Assembly (NCBI GenBank): GCA_031261885.1
Contig: JAISIU010000216.1
Location: forward strand, 1-7,420
Origin: Bifidobacteriaceae bacterium
GTDB lineage: Bacteria > Actinomycetota > Actinomycetes > Actinomycetales > WQXJ01
Direction of reading: 5' to 3'
Length of the DNA: 7,420 nt
Part shown: positions 1 through 6,202 of the stretch, piece after piece
Layout: each line of letters starts with the position of its first letter
Position numbering within the stretch: the stretch's first letter is position 1
The notes under the pieces: model-generated
Told to the model about the DNA's origin: nothing
Databases searched by the model: none
Seen by the model: the letters and a program-made list of their open reading frames with translations, nothing else
Translations under genes and position numbers: made by a program

Positions 1-2700
1 GTTTACAACGTCTCGGAGTTCCTGCCCGAATTCTTCACGAGCCTGGAGGAGCAGACGTTCGGCCTGGACCGGGTCGAGGTCATCCTCGTTGACGACGGCT
101 CGACGGATGCCTCCGCGGCCCTGATCGACGCCTGGACCGCCAGCGGCCCGCAGCGCCTTGCGCTGCACAAGGAGAATGGCGGCCAGGGCTCGGCCCGCAA
201 CCTCGGTCTGGGCCACGCCACCGGCACGTGGGTCTCCTTCCCCGATCCGGACGACATCCTGGACCGCAAGTACCTCGCCCAGGTCGCGTCCGCCATCGGC
301 CGCTACCCGCACGCCGACATGCTGTCCGGCAACCGCAAGACCTGGTATGAGGAACTCGGGGTGCGCGGCACCGCGCACCCGGTGAGCCACATGTACCAGG
401 GCGACCACGAGGTGAACCTGGCGCGCCGCCCGCAGTTCTTCGCGGGGCACGCGGCCTCGTGTTTCTTCCGGCGCAGCGAGCTGGCCGCCAGCGGCCTGGA
501 GTTCAACACGGAGATCCGGCCCAATTACGAGGACGGCCACTTCTGCGTCCAGTACCTGCTGCCGCACGCCGAACCGCGCGTCGTGTTCGTCGCCTCGGCC
601 GTGTACAACTACCGCAAGCGGGCCAACGGCACGAGCACGCTCGACAACTCGGGCACCAAGGCGACACGTTTCACCGTGGTGCCGCGCGAGGGCTACCTCG
701 CCGACCTCCAGGCCGGTACCGCGCGCTACGGCCGCGCGCCGGCCTGGTTGCAGAACTTCATGCTCTACGAACTGTCCTGGTACTTCTCGGGGGACCGGGC
801 GGCCGCGAAGAACCCGACGGCCGCGACGGGCGCCGTGGCGCGCGAGTTCGTCGAGACGCTGCGCGGCATCGCCCCGTTGCTGGACCCCGACGTCATCGCA
901 CGTTTCGGCACGGTCCACATGCTGGCGGAGGTGCGCGAGATCCTGGCCCACACGCTGCGCGGGGAGGCCTGGGGCCTGCCGTATGTGGTGCGCACACGCA
1001 ACGACGAGGTCCACCGGCTCGTGCGCGTCAAGTACCGCTTCTGCGCGCCGGACGGGACGCAGCCGGACATCGCTTTCATGGTGGGTGCGCGGCGGATCAC
1101 GCCGGCCGCTCACAAGGTCAGGACCATCGTTTACTTCGAGCAGCCGTTGGAGTATGAGTACATCGCCTGGATCCGCGAGGAGCCGGGCATGCGCGTGCTC
1201 GTCGACGGACAGCGCCTGCCGCTCCTCGCCGAAGAACCGCCGGTCCCGGCGCCGGCACCGCGGCGCGGCGGCCGTCCCACGGCCTGGACCGCGATCAACG
1301 ACCTCGTCAAGACGCTGACCCAAGGCGCCACGCCGCGCAAGGCGATGGTCGCGGCCTGGCGCGCCGTCACGGCGGTCATCGGCAACGCCGACATCATCAC
1401 GTGGGCCATCAAACACCGGTCCTTGTGGACCGGGCACCTGTGGGCGTTGGTCCGCAACTTGGCCGTGCGGTTGACGCGCCGCGCCGGGGTCGGCGGCCAC
1501 GAGTTCGACGGCGCCTGGATCGTCATGGATTCCCCCGAGGACGCCGACGACAACGGCGAGCGCCTGTTCCGTTGGATCCGCACCCACCGGCCGGACATCA
1601 ACGCCTGGTTCGTGCTGAGGCGCGGCGTGCCGGATTGGCGCAAGCTGCGCCGCGAGGGCTTCGGCGACCACTTGGTCGCCTACGGCACGTATCGGTGGAT
1701 GCAGCTCGCGGCCCAGGCCAAGCACCTCGTCTCCTCGTCCGCCAACACCGATGTCGTCTCGCCCGTGGACCTGTGGTGGATGCCGAAGCGGTGGCATTAC
1801 ACGTTCCTCCAGCACGGCGTCATCAAGGACGACATCTCGCGCTGGCTGAATCCGAAGGTCATGGACGGGTTCGTGACCTCGACCCCGGCCGAGACCGAGT
1901 CGATCGCGGGTGACGGCACGCCGTACTCGTTCACGTCGCGCGAGGTCAAAATGGTCGGCCTGGCGCGGTTCGACCGGTTGCGCGAGCTCGGGCGTCTCGT
2001 GCCGGAGTCGGCTCGTGACCTGGTCGTCGTGGCTCCCACGTGGCGCCAGGAACTGTCGGTACCGCTGCCGGGCGCCTCGACCCGCGTCGGGATCCGTGAC
2101 GGCTTCGAGGACACGGAGTTCGGGCGCAACTGGTTGGGGCTGCTGCGTTCCGAGTCGTTCCTCGGCGCCGTGCGGCGGGCCGGCAAGCGCGTCGCTTTCC
2201 TGCCGCATCCCAATCTCCAACCCATGCTCGACAAGTTGTCGTTGCCGCCGGAGATCCGTGTGATCCGCTACGGCCGCGACGACATCCAGGACGTGCTGGC
2301 CCATGCCGCGATCATGGTGACGGATTATTCGTCCCAGGCGTTCAACGCCGGTTTCCTCGGCCGGCCGGTGGTTTATTTCCAGTTCGACCGGCAAGCCTTC
2401 TTCTCGGGGGAGTCCGCCTCGCGCGTGGGGTATTTCTCTTACGAGCGGGACGGGTTCGGTCCGGTGGTGGAGACGTTGGACGATGTCGTCCCGGCCGTCG
2501 AGCGGATGCTGGCCGGCGTGGCGGCCTCCCTTCCGGAAGCCGGGCGCGCGGCCGCCGATGCCGGCACACCGGACCAACAGGGGACGGCATCGGACGCTGT
2601 GGCCGAGTATGTGGGCCGCATGGATCGCACGTTCCAGGCGGTGCGCGACGGCAAGTGTTGCGAGCGCACGGTCGCGATGATCGAGGCCATCGAGTCCTGA
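1..2700 (+). CDS. GT2 glycosyltransferase fused to CDP-glycerol glycerophosphotransferase-like domain (5'-truncated by window)
   Basis: The frame is open from base 1 to the TGA at 2698-2700 (899 visible residues). The first residues, VYNVSEFLPEFF, are the start of a GT2 (GT-A) fold, so probably only about 10-20 N-terminal residues lie outside the window. Domain 1 (about residues 1-230) has the nucleotide-sugar motif VDDGSTD (30-36), GSARNLG (63-69) and the metal-binding DxD in PDPDD (81-85). A middle region (about 230-500) is unassigned. The C-terminal part (about 500-850) resembles the Glyphos_transf (TagB/TagF) family: LQHG with H605, APTWR (678-682), FLPHPN with H736, and TDYSS (774-778) followed by GRPVVYFQFD. 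Known role of the families: GT2 adds a sugar, and TagF-like domains transfer glycerol-phosphate from CDP-glycerol during teichoic-acid-like polymer synthesis at the inner membrane face. The exact polymer is not determinable. No transmembrane segment is evident. The next gene to the right is convergent. Confidence 0.93.
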   Translation, partial: VYNVSEFLPEFFTSLEEQTFGLDRVEVILVDDGSTDASAALIDAWTASGPQRLALHKENGGQGSARNLGLGHATGTWVSFPDPDDILDRKYLAQVASAIGRYPHADMLSGNRKTWYEELGVRGTAHPVSHMYQGDHEVNLARRPQFFAGHAASCFFRRSELAASGLEFNTEIRPNYEDGHFCVQYLLPHAEPRVVFVASAVYNYRKRANGTSTLDNSGTKATRFTVVPREGYLADLQAGTARYGRAPAWLQNFMLYELSWYFSGDRAAAKNPTAATGAVAREFVETLRGIAPLLDPDVIARFGTVHMLAEVREILAHTLRGEAWGLPYVVRTRNDEVHRLVRVKYRFCAPDGTQPDIAFMVGARRITPAAHKVRTIVYFEQPLEYEYIAWIREEPGMRVLVDGQRLPLLAEEPPVPAPAPRRGGRPTAWTAINDLVKTLTQGATPRKAMVAAWRAVTAVIGNADIITWAIKHRSLWTGHLWALVRNLAVRLTRRAGVGGHEFDGAWIVMDSPEDADDNGERLFRWIRTHRPDINAWFVLRRGVPDWRKLRREGFGDHLVAYGTYRWMQLAAQAKHLVSSSANTDVVSPVDLWWMPKRWHYTFLQHGVIKDDISRWLNPKVMDGFVTSTPAETESIAGDGTPYSFTSREVKMVGLARFDRLRELGRLVPESARDLVVVAPTWRQELSVPLPGASTRVGIRDGFEDTEFGRNWLGLLRSESFLGAVRRAGKRVAFLPHPNLQPMLDKLSLPPEIRVIRYGRDDIQDVLAHAAIMVTDYSSQAFNAGFLGRPVVYFQFDRQAFFSGESASRVGYFSYERDGFGPVVETLDDVVPAVERMLAGVAASLPEAGRAAADAGTPDQQGTASDAVAEYVGRMDRTFQAVRDGKCCERTVAMIEAIES

Positions 2701-2784
2701 CCGGCGCCGTTCCGATCCGTCAAGTTTTCCACAGCGCGATGCACAGGTGTTCATAAATTACATCGCTGTAGTTTCGGCGCGCCA

Positions 2785-2802
2785 GGCGTGCCCCGACACG
2801 CC
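2785..2802. repeat. Small inverted repeat downstream of the GT2/TagF-like gene
   Basis: GGCGTG (2785-2790) and CACGCC (2797-2802) form a perfect 6-bp stem with a 6-nt loop, 85 bp after the stop codon at 2700. It could terminate the left-hand gene, but no T-run follows, so it is only a weak candidate. An adjacent 10-base perfect palindrome, CTCGCGCGAG, occupies 2818-2827. Confidence 0.3.
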
Positions 2803-2852
2803 GACACAGGCGGTGAGCTCGCGCGAGTCTCAAGCGAACGTCGAGGTTTATC

Positions 2853-2872
2853 CACACACGCTAAGGTGTGTG
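2853..2872. repeat. Perfect 7-bp inverted repeat overlapping a DnaA box
   Basis: CACACAC (2853-2859) and GTGTGTG (2866-2872) are perfect reverse complements around the 6-nt loop GCTAAG. The left arm shares four bases with the perfect DnaA box at 2848-2856. It could be a structured element within the DnaA-binding region, an operator for a dimeric regulator, or part of a terminator for the left gene. No T-run follows on the plus strand, so termination is the weakest option. Confidence 0.45.
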
Positions 2873-3005
2873 ACCAGGTAAAACACCGTTATCCACAGGC
2901 TTATCCCCAGACCGTCCCCAGTCCTGTGGATACCTGTGCACCAAACGCTTGACCCGGCGACGGCTCGAAGCGACAGGAGTGGCGGCTCCGGCAACAACAC
3001 CCACC

Positions 3006-3028
3006 CGGCGGCCCCGAACCGGCCGCCG
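3006..3028 (-). terminator. Candidate terminator of the rhomboid gene
   Basis: The arms 3006-3013 (CGGCGGCC) and 3021-3028 (GGCCGCCG) form a perfect 8-bp GC-rich stem with a 7-nt loop, starting 7 bases beyond the rhomboid stop codon on the minus strand. The bases after the hairpin on that strand read GGTGGGTGTTGTTG, a moderately T-rich tail rather than a clean T-run. Actinobacterial terminators often lack strong T-runs, so this is plausible but unproven. Confidence 0.5.
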
Positions 3029-3035
3029 CGGCCGC

Positions 3036-4025
3036 CTACACTTCGGCGATCGAATGGAACGGCGCGGCCTCGATCGACCACGCGCTCACGCCAACGATGA
3101 GAACAGCCGCCACCACCGTCGCGGCCACGGTCACGGCCCGGTAATGCGACCTGGGGGCGAAGGCGTACACGGCGCCGAGCGCCAACCCGACCACGAGCCC
3201 GCCAACATGGGCCTGCCACGCGATGTTCGTCCCAACGAACGTGTACACGACGTTGATGACGACGACCAGCAAGATGCCGCGCAGGTTCTGCCCCAGGCGT
3301 TTGACCACCCAGACCGTGGCACCGAACAGCCCGAAGATCGCACCCGAGGCACCGCCCGAGGCCGTGATCCACGCGGTCGACGTCGACGAGCTGAGATCCG
3401 CGCATGCCATGGTCAACGCCGACCCGGCGATCCCGCAGATCACATACAACGCGAGGTAGCGCCAGCGCCCGAGCGCCCGCTCCAGGAACACGCCAACCGC
3501 CCACAACGCCCACATGTTGAACAGAATGTGCAGGAACCCATAGTGGATGAAGTTCGAGGTGAGGAACCGCCACGGCTGCGACACGGCACAGACCGGGATC
3601 ATCTCGAGGAAGTTCTCGGTGCCGCCGCTGGAGCAGGCGACGATGTTGTTGCTCGGGATCAGGTACTCGGCGATGAACACGAGCACGCACAGGCCGATCA
3701 GCGTGAAGGTGACGTACGGCCGCGAGCCGCCACGCAGGCCGGCGCCGAACGCCGACCCGAACCCGCCGGCCCTGGCGGCCTGGGCCGCGCGCGCGGCATT
3801 GGCGCAGTCGACGCACTGCACGCCGACCGGCGCGGGCACCTGGCATTCGGGGCAGATGGTCCGCCCACAGTGCTGGCAGCGGACGTAGGCGGCCCGGCCC
3901 GGGTGCCGGTAGCAGAAGGAGCCGCCGCCCTGGGCGCCGTACCCGCCGCCCGAACCGCTGGCGCCCCACGCGCCCGAGGTCACCGACCCCCACGTTCCGT
4001 AGTCACCTGATGGCTGGTCGCTCAC
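3036..4025 (-). CDS. Rhomboid family intramembrane serine protease with N-terminal zinc-binding domain
   Basis: This encodes a 329-residue membrane protein with a TAG stop at 3036-3038. The start chosen is GTG at 4025-4023, because GAGAGGGG lies 5 nt upstream (4038-4031); an in-frame ATG at 4061 would bury that site inside the gene. Residues 1-37 are Gly/Ser-rich. Residues 38-74 form a B-box-like zinc module with C38, H41, C50, C53, C58, C61, C71 and C74. The rhomboid core begins with a membrane segment at about 104-123. It shows the conserved HxxxN (H166, N170), the catalytic serine in GGASGAIFG (S227) and the catalytic histidine in WQAHVGG (H273). A final membrane helix lies at about 297-315. 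The family cleaves substrates inside the membrane; the substrate here is unknown. It lies 89 bp after ppiA, so it may be co-transcribed or use a promoter in that gap (a TTCAAT -10-like hexamer is present). Confidence 0.95.
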   Translation of the reverse strand: MSDQPSGDYGTWGSVTSGAWGASGSGGGYGAQGGGSFCYRHPGRAAYVRCQHCGRTICPECQVPAPVGVQCVDCANAARAAQAARAGGFGSAFGAGLRGGSRPYVTFTLIGLCVLVFIAEYLIPSNNIVACSSGGTENFLEMIPVCAVSQPWRFLTSNFIHYGFLHILFNMWALWAVGVFLERALGRWRYLALYVICGIAGSALTMACADLSSSTSTAWITASGGASGAIFGLFGATVWVVKRLGQNLRGILLVVVINVVYTFVGTNIAWQAHVGGLVVGLALGAVYAFAPRSHYRAVTVAATVVAAVLIVGVSAWSIEAAPFHSIAEV

Positions 4026-4114
4026 CAATGCCCCTCTCGTGGCCGCGATTGAACTGCCCAAGGAATGACCACGGCCACCGTGTGGGAGTCAGGGCGCGGC
4101 GGCCGGCTCGGGCT

Positions 4115-4636
4115 TCAAGCCTGGATGTCGATGCCTTCGATCAGGACCGGGTCGAGCGGACGGTCCATGCGGTCCGTGGGCGTCTGGGCGATCTTGTCGA
4201 CCACCTTGCGCGACGCGGCGTCATTGACCCGGCCGAAGATCGTGTGCTTACCGTTGAGGTGCGGCGTGGGGACCACCGTGATGAAGAACTGGGAGCCGTT
4301 CGTCCCGTGGCCGGCGATGGTCCCGGCGTTCGCCATGGCGAGCAGGTAAGGCTCGTTGAACTTCAACTTCGGGTCGATCTCGTCGTCGAAGTTGTAGCCC
4401 GGGCCGCCCGTGCCGTTGCCGAGGGGATCACCGCCCTGGATCATGAAGCCGTCGATGACGCGGTGGAACGTCAGGCCGTCGTAGAACCGGCCGTGGCTGG
4501 GCTGACCCGTGAGCGGGTCGGTCCATTCCTTTTGGCCGGTGGCCAGGCCGGTGAAGTTCGCGACGGTTTGCGGAGCGGAGGATTCGAGGAGGTCGACGAG
4601 GATGTCGCCGGCGGACGTGTGGATCGTTGCTTGCAC
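4115..4636 (-). CDS. ppiA: Peptidyl-prolyl cis-trans isomerase, cyclophilin type
   Basis: This encodes a 173-residue cytoplasmic cyclophilin without signal peptide; stop TGA at 4115-4117. It accelerates cis-trans isomerisation of X-Pro bonds during protein folding. The signature FHRVIDGFMIQGGD (57-70) contains the catalytic arginine R59 and substrate-pocket residues F64, M65 and Q67. NGSQFFIT (113-120) and HLNGKHTIFGRV (126-137) follow, with H131 aligning to the conserved pocket histidine. The position equivalent to Trp121 of human CypA is H126, so high-affinity cyclosporin binding is not expected. The start is GTG at 4636-4634, only 4 nt after the alkyltransferase stop codon. There is no clear Shine-Dalgarno sequence, which suggests translational coupling. 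The association with tRNA-Ile, tRNA-Ala and rhomboid genes matches the post-gyrA block known from Mycobacterium, where this gene is called ppiA. Confidence 0.96.
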   Translation of the reverse strand: MQATIHTSAGDILVDLLESSAPQTVANFTGLATGQKEWTDPLTGQPSHGRFYDGLTFHRVIDGFMIQGGDPLGNGTGGPGYNFDDEIDPKLKFNEPYLLAMANAGTIAGHGTNGSQFFITVVPTPHLNGKHTIFGRVNDAASRKVVDKIAQTPTDRMDRPLDPVLIEGIDIQA

Positions 4637-4640
4637 CGGT

Positions 4641-5222
4641 CTATCTTGTCACGTCCCCAGGCCCTGACGTGAACCCCGCCGTGCCTTCCCTTGCCAAGAG
4701 GGCCAATTTCAGCTCCGGCCGCCACCCGAAAGCGCCGGGCGTGCCGTCGGCGTGAATGACCCGATGGCAGGGCACGAACAGCGCACAGGCGTTGGCCGCG
4801 CACGTCGAGCCGACCGCACGGGCCGCCCTGGGGTACCCGGCGGCGGCGGCCAGGTCGCCGTAGCTCCAGGCCTCACCGGGTGGGATTTGGCGCATGTGCC
4901 GCCACACGGTCTCGCGGAACGGTGTGGCGCGCTCGATGACGGGCACGCCGGCCGGGGCGGCGAGGTCGCCGTCGTAGTAGGCCAGCACGGCCAGTTCCGC
5001 GGCCGTGCCGCGCACCTCGGGTGGGAGGGTCGGCGGCAGCAGCGAGACGTGGACGGGGCGTTCCAGGTCACGGACCTCAGCGGTCCATCCGGACGCGACC
5101 ACGGTCCCATGGAGCCCCGGGAGCGGCGGGTGCGGCCCGTCATCGTCCGTGAGGCGCACGATGGCGGAAAACGGCCCATCCGGTGTCGTCACCGTGAACC
5201 GTCCCCACTGGGGCGACGCCAT
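4641..5222 (-). CDS. ogt: Methylated-DNA--protein-cysteine methyltransferase (O6-alkylguanine-DNA alkyltransferase)
   Basis: This encodes 193 residues, ATG at 5222-5220 and TAG at 4641-4643. The protein repairs O6-alkylguanine in DNA by irreversibly moving the alkyl group to its own cysteine. The active-site motif is PCHRVI (151-156) with acceptor C152. Upstream are the DNA-binding helix-turn-helix and arginine finger (SYGDLA at 120-125; RAVG with R135), and FRETVWRHMRQIPPG (102-116), typical of the family. The usual NP before the active site reads NA here (N144, A145), so the nucleotide-flipping asparagine is kept but the following proline is lost. The N-terminal half (1-95) is less conserved, as is normal for Ogt proteins. 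No Ada-type regulator domain is present. The ATG lies 2 nt after the stop of the preceding gene (TGAGCATG) and the stop 4 nt before ppiA, so it is the middle gene of a tight operon. Confidence 0.93.
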   Translation of the reverse strand: MASPQWGRFTVTTPDGPFSAIVRLTDDDGPHPPLPGLHGTVVASGWTAEVRDLERPVHVSLLPPTLPPEVRGTAAELAVLAYYDGDLAAPAGVPVIERATPFRETVWRHMRQIPPGEAWSYGDLAAAAGYPRAARAVGSTCAANACALFVPCHRVIHADGTPGAFGWRPELKLALLAREGTAGFTSGPGDVTR

Positions 5223-5224
5223 GC

Positions 5225-5887
5225 TCAGTCCGCGGCGGTCGCGGCAGGAGGGTCGGCCGGGGCATCCGCCGGGGCTTGGGCGGCGCGGTGGCCGCGACGT
5301 GCCGGTTTGGGCGCATCCGCTTGGTCGACGGGGTCGGGCTCGGGGGCCTGGTAGGCGGGCAGGTCGGGCTCCTCGTAGGTGTCCTCGGCCCATGGGTCCT
5401 CGTCCGGCCCGCGCCGGCGCCACACCCAGTAGGCGATGGTGCCGGCCAGCGCGACCAGGCCGCTGAACAGGAAGAAGTTCCGCGCCCGGTGGTGCGGCTT
5501 GGCGACCACGGCGGCGGGCGCCGGCACGAGCGCGGCGGCCGTGGCGGCATCGGCGGCCCTCCCGGCGAAGCCACGCTTGGCGGCCCGCTTGGCGGCGGCG
5601 TCGGCGGCCTTGCTGACCGCGGCACGGGCGGCGGGGATGACGTCTTCACGCAGCCTGTCGTGGGCGACGTCGAGTTTGGGACCGAGCTGCCCGAGGGCCT
5701 GGTCGAGCCGCGGCGCGGCGGCTTCGACGCCCCGGGTGACGGCCGCCTCGGCCCGCGGCGCCGCCCATTCGATGGCCTCGCCGACTTTCGGCGCGGCCCA
5801 GTTCACGGCATCATGTGACGCTTTCGCGGCGTGGCCGAGGGCGGACAGTCCCGTGAGGGTGTCACGGTATTGGCGGGTTGCTTTCAT
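5225..5887 (-). CDS. DUF5324-like membrane-anchored protein with amphipathic helical N-terminus
   Basis: This encodes 220 residues of unknown function; stop TGA at 5225-5227. An upstream in-frame ATG at 5995 is rejected because it lies inside tRNA-Ala. The start at 5887-5885 has a strong GGAGGA site. Residues 20-110 are Ala-rich and helical, with imperfect repeats around an A-P-K/R core (WAAPKV 30-35, WAAPRA 41-46, AAAPRL 56-61). One hydrophobic segment follows (about 137-156, FFLFSGLVALAGTIAYW) with RRR after it. The tail (160-220) is first acidic, then Pro/Ala-rich and apparently disordered. The architecture resembles actinobacterial DUF5324 proteins, which I recall as neighbours of the cyclophilin gene in Streptomyces. 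The positive charge after the helix suggests a cytoplasmic C-terminus, but this is uncertain. It is the first gene of the tight unit with ogt and ppiA. Confidence 0.85.
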   Translation of the reverse strand: MKATRQYRDTLTGLSALGHAAKASHDAVNWAAPKVGEAIEWAAPRAEAAVTRGVEAAAPRLDQALGQLGPKLDVAHDRLREDVIPAARAAVSKAADAAAKRAAKRGFAGRAADAATAAALVPAPAAVVAKPHHRARNFFLFSGLVALAGTIAYWVWRRRGPDEDPWAEDTYEEPDLPAYQAPEPDPVDQADAPKPARRGHRAAQAPADAPADPPAATAAD

Positions 5888-5891
5888 CAGG

Positions 5892-5897
5892 TCCTCC
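5892..5897 (-). promoter_or_regulatory. Strong ribosome binding site of the DUF5324-like gene
   Basis: GGAGGA on the minus strand lies 4 nt before the ATG at 5887. It decides the start in favour of MKATRQYRD and is the only strong Shine-Dalgarno site of the three-gene unit. The two downstream genes have poor sites and likely rely on coupled translation. Confidence 0.85.
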
Positions 5898-5937
5898 AGC
5901 TGTGAAGGGCGGTCTTCGCGGGCCGCCATGATGTGCG

Positions 5938-6010
5938 TGGAGCTGAAGGGACTCGAACCCTCAACCCCCTGCTTGCAAAGCAGGTGCGCTGCCAATTGCG
6001 CTACAGCCCC
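5938..6010 (-). tRNA. alaT: tRNA-Ala(UGC)
   Basis: The 73-nt gene folds as a complete cloverleaf. The acceptor stem is GGGGCTG/CAGCTCC with one G-U pair. The D stem is GCGC/GCGC. The anticodon stem is CCTGC/GCAGG with loop TTTGCAA, giving anticodon TGC. The T stem is GAGGG/CCCTT with loop TTCGAGT, and the discriminator base is A. CCA is not encoded. It lies between a DLW-type mini-gene and the DUF5324-like gene, 50 bp upstream of the latter. A hairpin ends 2 nt before its 5' end. Confidence 0.97.
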
Positions 6011-6012
6011 AG

Positions 6013-6055
6013 CGGCGGGCCTGGCGCTGGTCGATCGCCAGCGCGGGGCCCGCCG
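6013..6055 (-). repeat. Long imperfect hairpin abutting the 5' end of tRNA-Ala
   Basis: The arms 6013-6030 and 6038-6055 pair over 16 positions. On the minus strand this is a 9-bp outer stem, a 2x2 internal mismatch (6022-6023 against 6045-6046) and a 7-bp inner stem closing a 7-nt loop. It lies 24 nt after the DLW gene stop and ends 2 nt before the first base of tRNA-Ala. There is no T-run. It could terminate or attenuate the DLW transcript, or be a processing structure (RNase III or RNase P leader) in a joint DLW-tRNA transcript. Confidence 0.7.
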
Positions 6056-6079
6056 TTGTCCGTGGGATGGATCTGGTCG

Positions 6080-6202
6080 TCAGGCGACCGGGTCGGTCAC
6101 CTCGTTCCACAGGTCGTCGTCGGACGCTGTCTTGTCGGAGATGATCCTGTAAACGATGAAACCGAGGGCGGCTAGCCCAAGGGCCACAAGCACCTTCTTC
6201 AT
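6080..6202 (-). CDS. DLW-39 family mini-protein, single membrane segment
   Basis: This encodes a 40-residue protein, ATG at 6202-6200 and TGA at 6080-6082. The N-terminus MKKVLVALGLAALGFIVYR gives a short basic head and one hydrophobic helix (about 4-18). It is followed by a basic then acidic linker and the motif DDDLWNEVTDP (28-38). Size, order and the DLW tripeptide match the actinobacterial family named DLW-39, of unknown function, found near the gyrA/tRNA-Ile/tRNA-Ala region. AAAGG sits 10 nt before the start, a usable but long spacing. A possible -10 element (TAGCGT, minus strand 6262-6257) lies upstream. It could be a secreted or membrane-anchored peptide; no function is known to me. 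Confidence 0.9.
   Translation of the reverse strand: MKKVLVALGLAALGFIVYRIISDKTASDDDLWNEVTDPVA

Larger units (their letters stand above)
2725..2933. promoter_or_regulatory. DnaA-box cluster (oriC-like or DnaA-titration site)
   Basis: Five nine-base sites match the bacterial DnaA box TTATCCACA. Two are perfect, at 2848-2856 and 2889-2897 (+). Three have one mismatch: TTTTCCACA at 2725-2733 (+), TTATCCCCA at 2901-2909 (+), and TGTGGATAC at 2925-2933, which reads GTATCCACA on the minus strand. Four of the five fall within 86 bp. An AT-rich patch (TTCATAAATTACAT, 2750-2763) lies between the first box and the main group and could act as an unwinding element, but it is short. The region sits between two convergent genes and has no credible ORF. 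Family knowledge: such clusters occur at oriC and also at DnaA-titrating (datA) or DnaA-reactivating (DARS) loci. The genes to the right run toward this cluster, which argues against it being the main bidirectional origin if gyrA lies to the right. DnaA binding is well supported; the function is inferred. Confidence 0.75.

Noticed and set aside
2848..3993. Long minus-strand open frame overlapping the rhomboid gene
   Set aside because: It is Arg/Gly-rich out-of-frame read-through of the rhomboid gene without family motifs, and it runs into the DnaA-box region. The overlapping frame carries the full rhomboid catalytic signature.
2949..4010. Long plus-strand open frame antisense to the rhomboid gene
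   Set aside because: Its Arg/Pro/Asp-rich composition is typical of antisense frames in high-GC DNA, it has no ribosome binding site and no motif.
4026..4061. N-terminal extension of the rhomboid protein from an ATG at 4061
   Set aside because: GAGAGGGG sits 5 nt before the GTG at 4025, and the extra 12 residues add no recognisable feature.
5888..5995. N-terminal extension of the DUF5324-like protein from an ATG at 5995
   Set aside because: The extension would translate tRNA-Ala sequence. The ATG at 5887 has a strong GGAGGA site at correct spacing.
6080..6202. Secreted signal peptide-only fragment of a broken gene
   Set aside because: The 40-codon frame is complete with start, stop and the DLW family motif, and no continuing homologous frame follows the stop.
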